Assembly (NCBI GenBank): GCA_030248135.1
Contig: JASANC010002223.1
Span: 1-64,000 of the forward strand
From: Theristus sp. LFF4_11
Lineage: Eukaryota; Nematoda; Chromadorea; Monhysterida; Xyalidae
Reading direction: 5' to 3'
Length of the DNA: 64,000 nucleotides
Shown here: positions 31,111 to 41,891 of the stretch, one piece after another
How the letters are laid out: the number at the start of each line of letters is the position of its first letter
Numbering within the stretch: the stretch's first letter is position 1
Notes under the pieces: model-generated
Told to the model about the DNA's origin: nothing
What the model saw: the letters and a program-made list of their open reading frames with translations, nothing else
Database searches by the model: none
Translations under genes and position numbers: made by a program

Positions 31111-34100
31111 TTAAGTTCGTTTCTCGATAAAATGAGTTCCAGCAAAAAAGCTTGGTTCTAAATCAAACACGGCGGCAATGTGCTTTGCTCTTTCTTCCAC
31201 ATTAGTGTCGTCGTCTTCAACTCCCAGCTTTCCCAAGCTGCTTTGCGACAAGATCGTGTTCGCTTGTGAATCGATGTTCAGTTGCAGTTTGGCTTGTGGT
31301 ATTTTTGACAAGGGCAACTGAAAAGGTTGGTACAGCGACGTTAAGCCCTCGTCAGTATCTGCCAGTAAATCTTCAAAGGCCACAGAAGCCAGAAACGCGT
31401 CTTGCCATTGAAGGAACCTGTGAAATTGTTTTCAAATTAGGTTTATAGGTCATTTTCTAAATAATAAAATTTTAATGCAAACTTAATTGTTGAAATCAAC
31501 AATTTTTTCACAATATGACGCATTTCATATGCAGTATAAAACATAACTATTTTTACCTGCTGTACGGGGCACCGTAAATCAACCACGCGAACTCGCGAGC
31601 GTTTTTCGGTTGAATGCAATTCCAGTAATTTGTTTCGAATCGACTAAATCCAATCAGCCACTTCGTTACTTGTTTACTAATGGGCAAAAGTCTGAAACAA
31701 AAAATGATATGATTGGGGTTTCTCGTCTGAGCCATCTGAGCACCGAAATGGGCATTTGCCTTTTTTTAAAGTTTGTTTGTCAAAAGTACAGGGTCTCCCA
31801 AAAAAAACTAATAAAAGTAAATGGCTCGTGCGGCCGACTGGTTGAACGTGAAGCCGTGAAATTTGAAACACTTTTAGAACTAAGGAACACATTTTATGTG
31901 TTCAAACTTTATACTGAAATTCTATTTTTAATAATATTTTAGCAGAAATACGTAAAAACTCAAAAATCACCTAAATTCAGTTTTTTTTTACTCAGGATAA
32001 ACATTATTGTCGTCATCGAGAATCTCATCTGGCAGTAGTGGCACAAGTTCATCATCAGCTTCATCTTCACTGATATCATCACGTTCATGCTCACGGTCGT
32101 TCAGTTTCATTTTTCTCGGCTGCTCAATGTGTTTTCCAATGTTTTCAATGAACGACGACATTCGATGTTTGAAAGTGATGATCACTTTCTTGTGCAGCGC
32201 TCGATCATCGACGATTTTTTTGCACACCGCTGCAGTGGCGGGCACCGAAAATGTTTCACAATATCCGACAGATGCCCCCAAACCCAGAAGTCAAAGGCTT
32301 CAGGTCCGGACTCCTCTCGGGCCATTCAATTTTGCACAAACGGTCGATCCAGCGGTAACCGAACGACGCCCACAGCCCCTCGCGCACTTGTTTCAAATTT
32401 CCTCTTGACTTATGGTTTTGGAGGCACCTGAAGGAAATTGTATACCGTTCGGCGCCCAACAGTGTCGACGGTATGAAAAGCAAAATTCGCAGTGGTGTGC
32501 AAGAAATCAACGATGATCGGGCACTGCACCAGAAAGTGCTCATCAATTTCAAACATCGAATGTCGACAATCATTGAGAACAATGAAAAAGACATTGAGCA
32601 GCTAAGAAAAGTGAAACTGAACGACCGTGACCATAAACTTCATGACATCAGTGACGATGAAGCTGACGATGAACTTGTGCCACTGTCACATGAGATTCTC
32701 GATGACGACAATGATGTTTATCCTGAGTCAAACACTGAATTTAGGTGATTTTTGAGTTTTTACGTATTACTGCTAAAATATTATTGAAAACATGGAATTT
32801 CGGGCCAAAATTTGTACACATAAAATGTGTTCCTTAGTTCTGCAAGTGTTTCAAATTTCACGGCTTCACGTGCAACACGCAACCAGTCAACCGCACGAGC
32901 CATTTACTTTTGTTCTGTTTTTTGGGGACGACACCCTGTATATATGAAGATTATGCATAGCAAGTTTTTACTCACTGAAAGGTTTCCGTTGTACCAGATG
33001 CGCCAATCAGCATTTTCACCAATGATCGCATGCATTTTCCGATGTTGCGCCGATACATGAACATGTGTTTCATGTCAGGCAAAAGTTCGCGATAGATTGG
33101 AATCAATCGGGTTACGTTCGATTGTGTTTTGATGAACACCAGCTGATCGTCCGGCAGACCAAACGTGTACGCGCGGATTGTGCAGTCAAGCACTGAAAGA
33201 TTCTGTCGCTGAATTTACAAAACCAAAGCAAATGAATGATTCCAGCAAAAAGCAAACGAATGATTTCAGCAAAAAATCCTGAAAAAATTTACCTTTCCGA
33301 AAAATATCTGGTTCCCATTTCTGTTCTTCTTGAACAATTGCCAGCATAGTGAATGCGTCTGGCTCGCTGAATGCAATCGAATGTCCTGGAACGTGCAACA
33401 TTCGTGTGAGAAGCGTCGTTCCACTTCGCGGACAATTTGTAAACAGAACCACCCTCGATGATGTGTCCGCAACCTTAAAGTTATGCAAAAAGTAAACCTT
33501 CTCGGTTTTTTACATAAATAAACCGCAAATCAGTTTTAGTGGACCAGTATCGGTTTCAAAAAACATTGTTATGTATTTTTCAGAAAAAAGCCACTGTGTT
33601 TCCTAAGATTCCTAGTTTTACACTGTTGTTCAACAACAACAACAGCACGAGTGTGAAGTTGCACAGTTGCAAAAAGAGTGATGAGTGAGTTGTTTCAACA
33701 TGATGTTCACCAGAATAAACCTGTGAAAACACGCGTATGAACACCGGCAATGGTATCCGTGCAAAATGTGTGGCCTCCAATGTTTGCTGCCAGTATACAA
33801 ACGGGCATTTCTGAGCGTTGTATTCAGCAAATGGTTCTGCTGTTTTGACGAAATAGGCAAAGTTATCCGAAAAAGTAAACAAATGCCAGTTGCTTGTTGT
33901 TTCTTTCAGTTCGGAAGCATCGAAATATCCGTCCCAAAGGCCGAGAAAATCACAGTCACGAGCGATGTCAAAATCTATCAACTTTCGACGCCACATGATA
34001 GCAAACTTTTCGGCGGCCTCATTTGTTTCAACATTTCGACGAACAAAACTTTTCACGATCACAGTTTGTAAAAAATTGAAAAGCACTCGAATAACTCGGT

Positions 34101-34140
34101 AAATGATGTACGAAACCCCGTTTACAGATAACAAACTCAT
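31111..34140 (-). CDS. PAPS-dependent sulfotransferase-like protein (5 exons)
   Basis: Minus-strand exons: 34140-33721, 33473-33293, 33192-32976, 31691-31557, 31417-31111; phases 0, 1, 2, 2 match at every junction and the total is 1260 nt (419 aa). Exon 2 carries the 5'-phosphosulfate-binding P-loop, FTNCPRSGTTLLTRML; exon 3 ends with the 3'-phosphate-binding pattern MYRRNIGKCMRSL. Family knowledge: such enzymes transfer sulfate from PAPS to hydroxyl or amino groups of glycans or small molecules. The first 140 residues hold a moderately hydrophobic stretch (YIIYRVIRVLFNFLQTVIV) that could be a membrane anchor, then a region I cannot assign. Acceptor substrate is unknown. The 1.28-kb intron 3 holds a mariner relic (31789-32938). 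Confidence 0.85.
31789..32938. mobile_element. Palindromic Tc1/mariner-type transposon relic
   Basis: Ends CAGGGTCTCCCAAAAAAAAC and (complement) CAGGGTGTCGTCCCCAAAAA, each flanked by TA (31787-31788, 32939-32940). The arms run inward through AGTAAATGGCTCGTGCGG and both encode the end of the same transposase: on the minus strand EWPERSPDLKPL (DDE-family signature upstream of the last acidic residue) and ADDELVPLLPDEILDDD; on the plus strand FWRHLKEIVYRSAPNSVDG and ADDELVPLSHEILDDD. So it is two 3' halves fused head to head. Catalytically dead. Nested in a sulfotransferase intron. Confidence 0.8.
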
Positions 34141-34306
34141 TGTGCTACCGGTTTCCTAAGAAAAAAATTCAACATAAAAACTGCGCAGCAAATGTGAAAC
34201 TTCTTTTAATAGCTTGCTTGGTTTAGGTTGATTTCTTGTGTCAACGACCAGTCAGCGGCTGTGAAACATTTTGTTTCTATTTAGTGTTTCTAACTTTGTT
34301 GAGATA

Positions 34307-34754
34307 CACAGGGAAAACGGTCCACTTTAACATACCAGAATGGAGCTGCAATGTAAGCTGCAATGTATTTTGCATGATCACGCAGGAATGTACATTGCAG
34401 GTGCAAAGCAACATTTCTATGCAATAATGTGTGCGTTGCTGCATAAAAACTGAAATTACAGTAATCCCTCTTTTCATTGACTGATACATTATTGTTGCAT
34501 TAATGAGGATCCACACATTGTTGAAGTTACATTATTGTGCAGTTATGATTGATTCCGTTTACATCACTGCACACATTCACGCTTCATTCCGGTAGGCGGT
34601 ATGGAGCAGCAATGTGTACAAACGTTACAACAAATGGTTCACATTACCACCATTTGTATGTGCGAATGATACCCCAATAGAGCAGAAATGTGGTACATTT
34701 TGCGATACATTGCAGCTACATTCCGGTGAGTTAAAGTGGACCGTTGTCCCTGTG
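34307..34754. mobile_element. 448-bp MITE with CACAGGG ends
   Basis: Left end CACAGGGAAAACGGTCCACT, right end (complement) CACAGGGACAACGGTCCACT; the inverted repeats extend about 50 bp through GCTGCAATGTA. The interior repeats ATGTACATTGCA-type palindromes. No clear target duplication (ATA on each side is possible). No ORF. Confidence 0.7.
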
Positions 34755-34756
34755 AT

Positions 34757-35480
34757 AGGTTGGCACGTTTCATGATATTACGCTCCAGTTAACTCACGCT
34801 CCACAATTGGATGTTCTCGGACATTGCTAAAACGGACCTACTAAAAACCAAACCTAAGCCTAAGGTTGGCACGTTTTATAATATTACGCTCCAGTTAACT
34901 CACGTTCCACAATTGGATGTTCTCAGACACTGCTAAAACGAACCTGAACCTAAAAACCAAACCTAAGTGCAATCTTAAGCAAAACCCGTTCCTAACCTAA
35001 TCCTAACCGTTGAGTGCGGAACGTGTGCACGCGCGCCAGTGGATCATGAGCAATGAGCAAAGCGGATGCGGGGCAGGTGCATATCATAATGAAGCTTTGC
35101 GACGGTTGGCTTACATGTTTAAACGACTGGTGCAAGACATTTGCGTTAAAAGACATTTACCTAGAAACTAACTGCGTGTTTAACGGTTAAAATAAACTAC
35201 AATTCTCCGAAGATGTCCTAAACCTAATCCTAAGCAAAGCCTGAACCTAATCCTAATTCTAAGTTCAGCCCTAAGCCTAAGCCAAGCCTTTTTAGAAGTG
35301 CGGTGCATGAGCAAATAGTGTACGTGACCACTCCAGGGAAGGGAATCCATTCCATAAATCCTGTGTTAAAGAGGAAGAGGACCACCTCCACCGTACATGT
35401 ACTTTTAAATATGAAGCCGTACGATTCCATAATCCCAATCGCTGGAGCTTCTTTTTTAAAACGCACGCGCACCTCGCACC
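34757..35480. repeat. Family D repeat with telomere-like CCTAA tracts
   Basis: A roughly 115-bp block (GGTTGGCACGTTT ... ACTGCTAAAACG) occurs twice in tandem at 34758 and 34864. Degenerate CCTAAGCCTAA/CCTAATCCTAA tracts lie at 34850-34860, 34970-35010 and 35217-35290, ending AAGCCAAGCCTTTTT. A 60-bp segment at 35363-35428 is also found at 62973-63036. Related sequence at 40290-40440 and 61080-61320. Confidence 0.65.
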
Positions 35481-36217
35481 TAGGGTTGTTAAAAAAAACA
35501 AAAATCGTCATTTTTGTTTTTTTTTTTTTTTAAATTTTTTTTTTTTTAAAAAATTTCAAAAATCAAAGTTGTGCTAAATCAATCAGGGAGTCCGAAGAAC
35601 CACATATGATATGCAAGCGCCTCCCGAATGACTCCCATATGACGGAACTTTGCAGATTTTGTTTTGGTGACCTCAATTACCCCTTTTCCAAACCGTCACC
35701 ATGCCTCTTCTTGTGTTTTGACCTCCAAAACGTCACTAATTGTCCCCAGCTAAACTAATGCTGAAGTGAAGACAAACATACCGCCTTGAAATTCGATCAA
35801 TTCTTCTGATGGTGTTGCGACGACACGACACGAAGCAGCAAGCAACCAGACAACGTAGCGCTGGCAAACGGAGCAGCGAGCACAATCGGACGCTCTGCGA
35901 GGCGAATCGTCACCTTATCTGCATCGGAAATGGTAGGCCAAGCTTTGGGACGCTCAAAAACTTCATCGCAGATGTTGTCGTAGCCTAAAATCAGTCGGTA
36001 AAACGGCCCAAAATCGACTGCTAAAGGTTTTACGAGGTATAATCAAAGAAAATTTTTGTTGAACTTTCGAAAAATTTTGCCAAAATTGAGGTTTTCAGAG
36101 CATATTAGAGGAAAATTTTTCGAATTTTTTTTTTTAAAAAAAAAATCGGCATTTTTGTTTTTTTTTAATCACTTTTTTTTAAAAAAAAAAAATTTTCATT
36201 TTTGTTTAACAACCCTA
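35481..36217. mobile_element. Family A hAT-like element, copy 1, with perfect 8-bp TSD
   Basis: A 737-bp element with ends TAGGGTTGTTAAAAAAAACA and TTTGTTTAACAACCCTA. It is flanked by the perfect 8-bp repeat CTCGCACC at 35473-35480 and 36218-36225. TAGGG fits the hAT terminal consensus YARNG. It interrupts a family D repeat whose uninterrupted forms are at 40295-40330 and (inverted) 61265-61300. No ORF of transposase size. Confidence 0.85.
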
Positions 36218-36318
36218 CTCGCACCCGCATGCTCATGCTCATGATCCACTAGCGCGCGTGCACACGCTACGGCCCCAACAAAAACTTGTTCAAAACGTTT
36301 TATGATATCCCCCCCACC

Positions 36319-37032
36319 TAGGGTTGTTAAAAAAAACAAAAATCGTCATTTTTGTTTTTCAAAAAAAAAAATTTTTTTTAAATTTCAAAAATCAAAGTTG
36401 TGCTAAATCAATCAGGGAGTCCGAAGAACCACATATGATATGCAAGCGCCTCCCGAATGACTCCCGTATGGCGGAACTTTGCTGATTTTGTTTTGGTGAC
36501 CTCAATTACCCCTTTTCCAAACCGTCACCATGCCTCTTGTGTTTTGACCTCCAAAACGTCACTAATTGTCCCCAGCTAAGCTAATGCTAAAGTGAAGACA
36601 AACATACCGCCTTGAAATTCGATCAATTCTTCTGATGGTGTCGCGACGACACGACACGAAGCAGCAAGCAACCAGACAACGTAGCGCTTGCAAACGGAGC
36701 AGCGAGCACAATCGGACGCTCTGCGAGGCGAATCGTCACCTTATCTGCATCGGAAATGGTAGGCTAAGCTTTGGGACGCTCAAAAACTTCATCGCAGATG
36801 TTGTCGAAGCCTAAAATCAGTCGGTAAAACGGCCCAAAATCGACTGCTAAAGGTTTTACGAGGTATAATCAAAGAAAATTTTTGTTGAACTTTCGAAAAA
36901 TTGTGCCAAAATTGAGGTTTTCAGAGCATATTAGAGGAAAATTTTTCGAATTTTTTTTTTTTTTTTAAATCGGCATTTTTGTTTTTTTTAATCACTTTTT
37001 TTTTTAAATTTCATTTTTGTTTGACAACCCTA
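36319..37032. mobile_element. Family A hAT-like element, copy 2
   Basis: A 714-bp near-identical sister of 35481-36217 in the same orientation, differing mainly in A/T run lengths. It starts TAGGGTTGTTAAAAAAAACA and ends TTTGTTTGACAACCCTA. Two bases later family B begins, so the target duplication is obscured. Confidence 0.8.
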
Positions 37033-37034
37033 CC

Positions 37035-39047
37035 TAGGGTTAGGGGCTTTGAAAAAAAAATTTTATTATTTTTTTTTGTTTGTTTTTTTAAATTTGGATT
37101 TTTTTTTCAAACTTAAAAAAAAATTTGAAAAATTTTTCTTCTACTTTGCTCTGAAAATTCGATTTATGGCATAATTTTTTGAAAGTTCAAACCAAATTTT
37201 CTTCCCAACTTCTTTGTGTGCTTAGGTACATGTCATTATTTGGTCATTTTGACCGACGTACTCCATGTTTTTCGATTTGGATGACTTCTAGAGTCAATTT
37301 TTAGCGTTGAAATGACTTAACTGAATTGAAATATCGTTTCAGAAATCGTTTTCTTGCAACTTAGAACATGTTTTTTCAGTCGGTAGGCCATGAGATGAAC
37401 ATGATATCTTGTTGATTGGCGTACGTTATAGGTCTACAATGGAGTTGTGCGATATATTGTTAAACAATTGGAGCGGGGATGTTGGTTAATACCACATCAC
37501 ACGACCGTTTTTCAGATGCCCGATAACATGGCCACATGTTAAAACTTGCGTGCTGAGCTAAACTAACGTGTTAAACTTGCGTCTGTCAGTTGCCCGCAAC
37601 GTGATCGCGAAATCATGGTACGTGTTTTCGATACGATGATTTGAAGAGTGGGCTCTCGCCATGTGGCAGATAGCATAGCTGGTTGAACCTGAAAGTAAGT
37701 GTCTTGGGGGGGGGGCGACCGGGTCGACAGGGGTTGCCGACTTAGCTACAGCAAACAGGAATTTTTGAACACAGTCGAAAATTGTCCTGTTTTACTGTTG
37801 AAAATGCAACTTTCCCTCTATGACATGGACATAATTTCAATAAAACACGATTTTCGCTCTTATAGTTTTCCGGATCGTTCTGAAAATAGTCTAGATGAAC
37901 TCAGCTCGACGAGACGCTTCGAACAAACCTAACTTGTAAAAAAAAATTTTTTTTAATTTTTTTTTAATTTAAAAAAAAATCCGGATTTTTTTTCCCTAAC
38001 CCTAGGTGTACCCCCCACCTAGGGTTAGGGGAAAAAAAAATCCGGATTTTTTTTTAAATTAAAAAAAAAAAAATTTTTTTTTTTAAAAATTTTTTTTACA
38101 AGTTAGGTTCGTTCGAAGCGTCTCGTCGAGCTGAGTTCATCTAGACTATTTTCAGAACGATCCGAGAAACTATAAGAGCGAAAATCGTGTTTTATTGAAA
38201 TTATGTCCATTTCATAGAGGGAAAGTTGCATTTTCAACAGTAAAACAGGGCAATTTTTCACGTGTACTTGAATATTGAACCGTTCTTAGTGGTTCCTCTT
38301 TAGAAAATTACCAAAATTTGACTGTGTTCAAAAATTCCTGTTTGCTGTAGCTAAGTCGGCAACCCCTGTCGACCCGGTCGCCCCCCCCCCAAGACACTTA
38401 CTTTCAGGTTCAACCAGCTATGCTATCTGCCACATGGCGAGAGCCCACTCTTCAAATCATCGTATCGAAAACACGTACCATGATTTCGCGATCACGTTGC
38501 GGGCAACTGACAGACGCAAGTTTAACACGTTAGTTTAGCTCAGCACGCAAGTTTTAACATGTGGCCATGTTATCATGTGATGTGGTATTAACCAACATCT
38601 CCGCTCAAATTGTTTAACAATATATCGCACAACTCCATTGTAGACCTATAACATACGCCAATCAACAAGATATCATGTTCATCTCATGGCCTACCGACTG
38701 AAAAACATGTTCTAAGTTGCAAGAAAACGATTTCTGAAACGATATTTCAATTCAGTTAAGTCATTTCAACGCTAAAAATTGACTCTAGAAGTCATCCAAA
38801 TCGAAAAACATGGAGTACGTCGGTCAAAATGACCAAATAATGACATTTACCTAAGCACACAAAGAAGTTGGGAAGAAAATTTGGTTTGAACTTTCAAAAA
38901 ATTATGCCATAAATCGAATTTTCAGAGCAAAGTAGAAGAAAAAATTTTCAAATTTTTTTTTAAGTTTGAAAAAAAAAATCCAAATTTAAAAAAAAACGAA
39001 AAAAAAATTAAAAAAAAATTTTTTTTTTCAAAGCCCCTAACCCTACC
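37035..39047. mobile_element. Family B element pair, head-to-head palindrome
   Basis: Two copies of a roughly 1-kb element with ends TAGGGTTAGGGGCTTTGAAA and CCCTAACCCTA lie inverted: 37035 to about 38008, and about 38024 to 39047, separated by GGTGTACCCCCCACC. Each has unique landmarks such as GTTGCGGGCAACTGACAGAC and TCTCGTCGAGCTGAGTTCAT. The right copy may have a short CCCCACC duplication. A third copy is at 53857-54831. No transposase is encoded. Confidence 0.8.
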
Positions 39048-39104
39048 CCACCCCCCCTCGCCCACGGTACTGATATCCAAACCTAATTGCAGACGACAAT
39101 TCTC

Positions 39105-41891
39105 ATGGCGGACATTGTCGGTCCGTTGCGTCCGTCAGACAGTTGGTCCACCACTGAGGTAAAGTCGTTGCCGCATTCGCATGTTTGGACAGTCAAGGGC
39201 TTTCCGCGGTGCGATTGTCGCTATCTCGAGACATCCGTCAAGGTTGGCTCGCTCGCGTCTCAATTATTGGGTTAAATTTTGGTTTGGAAAATAGCTAAAA
39301 CGCTAAAAAGCTATAAAAGCAGCAAAATACTGCTAAAAATACACTTAAAATTAAGATACTATGTAAACACGTATTTTACCTAAAGTTAGCAAAAAAAATT
39401 AAGAATTACAAGTAAAAATGGTCAATTTTATTTAGTCAAAATTGACTCAATTTATGTCTTCAAAGACAAAAATTTTCAGATAGATAGCTGGCTAAGAAAT
39501 TTTTTTAGATAGATAATGTCTGAGCCGAAAAAACTTTTCTGATAGAGATAGATTGGAAAATTTTTTTGGGGGGCGGCCCCCAGCCCCCCCCCCCCTAGAA
39601 CAACTATGGTATCATGGCTGGCAACTGGTTTTTTGAATTGCACAATAAAAGTTTATGCTCGTCTTTCAGCCGAATTGTGGCTCGCTTGTCACTGAGGGTC
39701 AGGCACCAACGTTTCGCATTCGTCTGCATCCTCAGGGTAACAAAGAGTCAAACAAGGATTTCACGTTTTTTCAAGTGTTCGCCAATACAACATCGAGCAA
39801 ATACAGCGCCAAATTCACCGTATACAACGCTCGCAACGAAGAGATCTCCACAACGGTTTGTGTATTTTTTTGTATGTGAGTAATTTTATGCGAACGCTGA
39901 TGGGATATCGACAGAATGGTAAGTCGTCTGTCTTTTCCTGAGAATTCGTTGAAGTTTATATACTGGGATTTTTTCAAAACGTATTTCGGTGTCTTTTGAC
40001 ACCAAAACTCAAATGTTCAGGGGTCTGGCCAGTAAATTAGATGACGTAACGTGACCGTGATCCGACGTCGGATGACGTGGCGTGCCGGATTGCTCTTTTT
40101 GCAGCATAAACGACGTTTGACGTGACGTGCCGTGTCGAATATAAATACGGACGGCTAAACGGGCCTTAATGTTTTGTTTGGCGGCCGACTTCAGCTCTCA
40201 AATTAAATACAAATATTGCCATTTGTGTTTTTTTGTGGATCGAAGAAAATGTTCAGAAAATAAGGGGAAACACATTCCTAAAGCTTCATTACTAAAGTGC
40301 ACGGGCATCGGCATGCTCATGCTCATGATCCACTAGCGCGCCTGCACACGCTCCGGCCTCAATAAAAACGTGTTCAAAACACAGCTGTTCTGACATCTTC
40401 CTTCTTGAAAAGGCTTGCCTAGCACCTATTTTGGTGTATAAAGCCTGCTGATGTCTTCGGGTTTCCAAATCGAGTGTGCGGTGCTGCACAAAACGGTGGT
40501 CTTTGTCGGCTGGCTGTCTCTGATGGTGCTGATTGATTGTTTGTTTGCAGGTGTACACGGGCACACAGCAGCTTCACGGTTATTTCGAGTACATCAGACG
40601 TGACCAGCTGCTGAATCACATTCAGCCGGATGACGAACTGCAGCTGGTTTTAAACTTGACCATCACATTTGACACGGTCACCCGATCGAGTCAAACGCTG
40701 CCGCCGCGTGTGGCGCCTGAATCGAAACAGACTGAGGCGAGCAGGCTGATGATGACGGCGATCACTCGTCGTTCACATTTGTAAAGCGCTTGAAAGTAAT
40801 GCGAAACAGTAAATCGTTGTTTGCGGCAGGTAGCAGAGAATCTGGAGCAGTTGTACAAAGACGCGAAACACTGCGATTTCACGATACGCTGCGGCGGCAA
40901 GGAGCTGCGCACGCACAAGGCCATCCTCGCAGCACGCTCCACCTACTTTGCGGCCATGCTCAAGAATCACACCGAGGAGGCGAAGAACAATGTGGTCGAC
41001 ATTGACGACTTTGACTACGACGTACGATTGTTCTTCTGTCAATATTTTTTGACATTTTTGAAATGAGCATATTCCGTGTATAAGGTTGTCTGCTGACGAC
41101 CTGAATTGTTCCGAATTTCCGTGCAGCTTCTTGATGATTTGCAGACGATGAATGAGCTGTTGTACTACATGTACAGCGGCAAATCGAACCAGCTGGCGCA
41201 GATGGCCACCGATCTGCTCGCTGCAGCCGACTTTTTTGCGTTGATCGGGTTGAAAGAGATGGCTGAACAGGTGAAACTTGGCTTGGCTTGCTCGTACTTA
41301 GCACGCAGCGTGTTGCGATTTCTTCGCAGTAGTCGAACAGACAGGGTACGGATACATGTTCACTTTGCACAGCACATGCGCAACAATTTACTGGCCGAGA
41401 CCGTTTGCCAAGTGCTCATAAAGGCTGACATGCACAACGCGCACGAGCTCAAGGCTGAGGCGATACGCTTCATTGCGCAGAACGCGCAGCAGGTCATATT
41501 GGTGAGTTCGCATGTGTCATCACAGCGCCATTTTGCTGTAACACATTTTGCTCAACCCTGCGTTACAACGTGTCACCTGGGTTTTTTTGCTCAGACGGAC
41601 GGCTGGCAAAAACTGATCGGACTGCAGCTGATGACTGACGTGACGCTTGCGATTGCGAACGAAGCCAAGGGTGTGTCGCCGCCAACTAGTGCTACAAGTA
41701 CGTTTGCAATTGCAAGCAAATGGCAAACAACCATGGGCACCGTCGACCCGCGTACCAAAAAAACCCATTGCAACTTATTTCATCATATCCATCCTATCAT
41801 ATTTCACAATATCAAACGTTTTAACGCATCAGGCTCGACATCGAATCTGTTATCGGGTGAGCCATCGAACAAACGGACGCGTATGTTATAA
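39105..41891 (+). CDS. MATH-BTB-BACK protein, SPOP-like CUL3 substrate adaptor (8 exons)
   Basis: Exons: 39105-39242, 39670-39855, 40551 to about 40710-40770, 40830-41021, 41127-41270, 41373-41501, 41595-41697, 41833-41891; all resolved junctions are phase 0 except the last (phase 1). Exons 1-3 make a MATH domain (SHVWTVKGFPR ... GYFEYIRRDQLL ... PDDELQLVLNLTI). Exons 4-5 make the BTB fold (DFTIRCGGKELRTHKAILAA, MYSGKS, MATDLLAAADFFAL). Exons 6-7 are BACK-like (VCQVLIKADMHNAHELK). The C-terminus SNKRTRML is basic, like the nuclear signal of SPOP. Known role of the family: bind substrates by MATH and CUL3 by BTB. The aromatic residues W and F of the SPOP groove appear here as H and Y, so substrate choice probably differs. 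The exon 3 donor is unresolved (no phase-0 GT where homology predicts it). An upstream exon is possible: acceptor-like TTGCAG precedes the ATG. Confidence 0.87.
39440..39612. repeat. Family C fragment in MATH-BTB intron 1
   Basis: Right-hand part of a family C element: GTCTTCAAAGACAAAAATTT, CAGATAGATAGCTGGCT, then poly-G/C and CTAGAACAACTATG. The left end is missing. It is followed by a 29-bp stretch (TTGAATTGCACAATAAAAGT onward) repeated at 56054-56082. Confidence 0.65.
40030..40170. repeat. Harbinger/Tourist-like MITE fragment in MATH-BTB intron 2
   Basis: GACGTAACGTGACCGTGATC at the left faces GACGTGACGTGCCGTGTCGA at the right, ending GCTAAACGGGCCTTAA. The end matches the termini at 5670 and 21722. 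Only moderately palindromic. Confidence 0.45.
40290..40440. repeat. Family D fragment
   Basis: CACGGGCATCGGCATGCTCA, then GATCCACTAGCGCGC and CACACGCTCCGGCCTC, ending TCTTGAAAAGGCTTGCC. It matches the complement of 61180-61300 and the flanks of the family A insertion at 35470/36218. It provides an empty site for that insertion. Confidence 0.7.
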
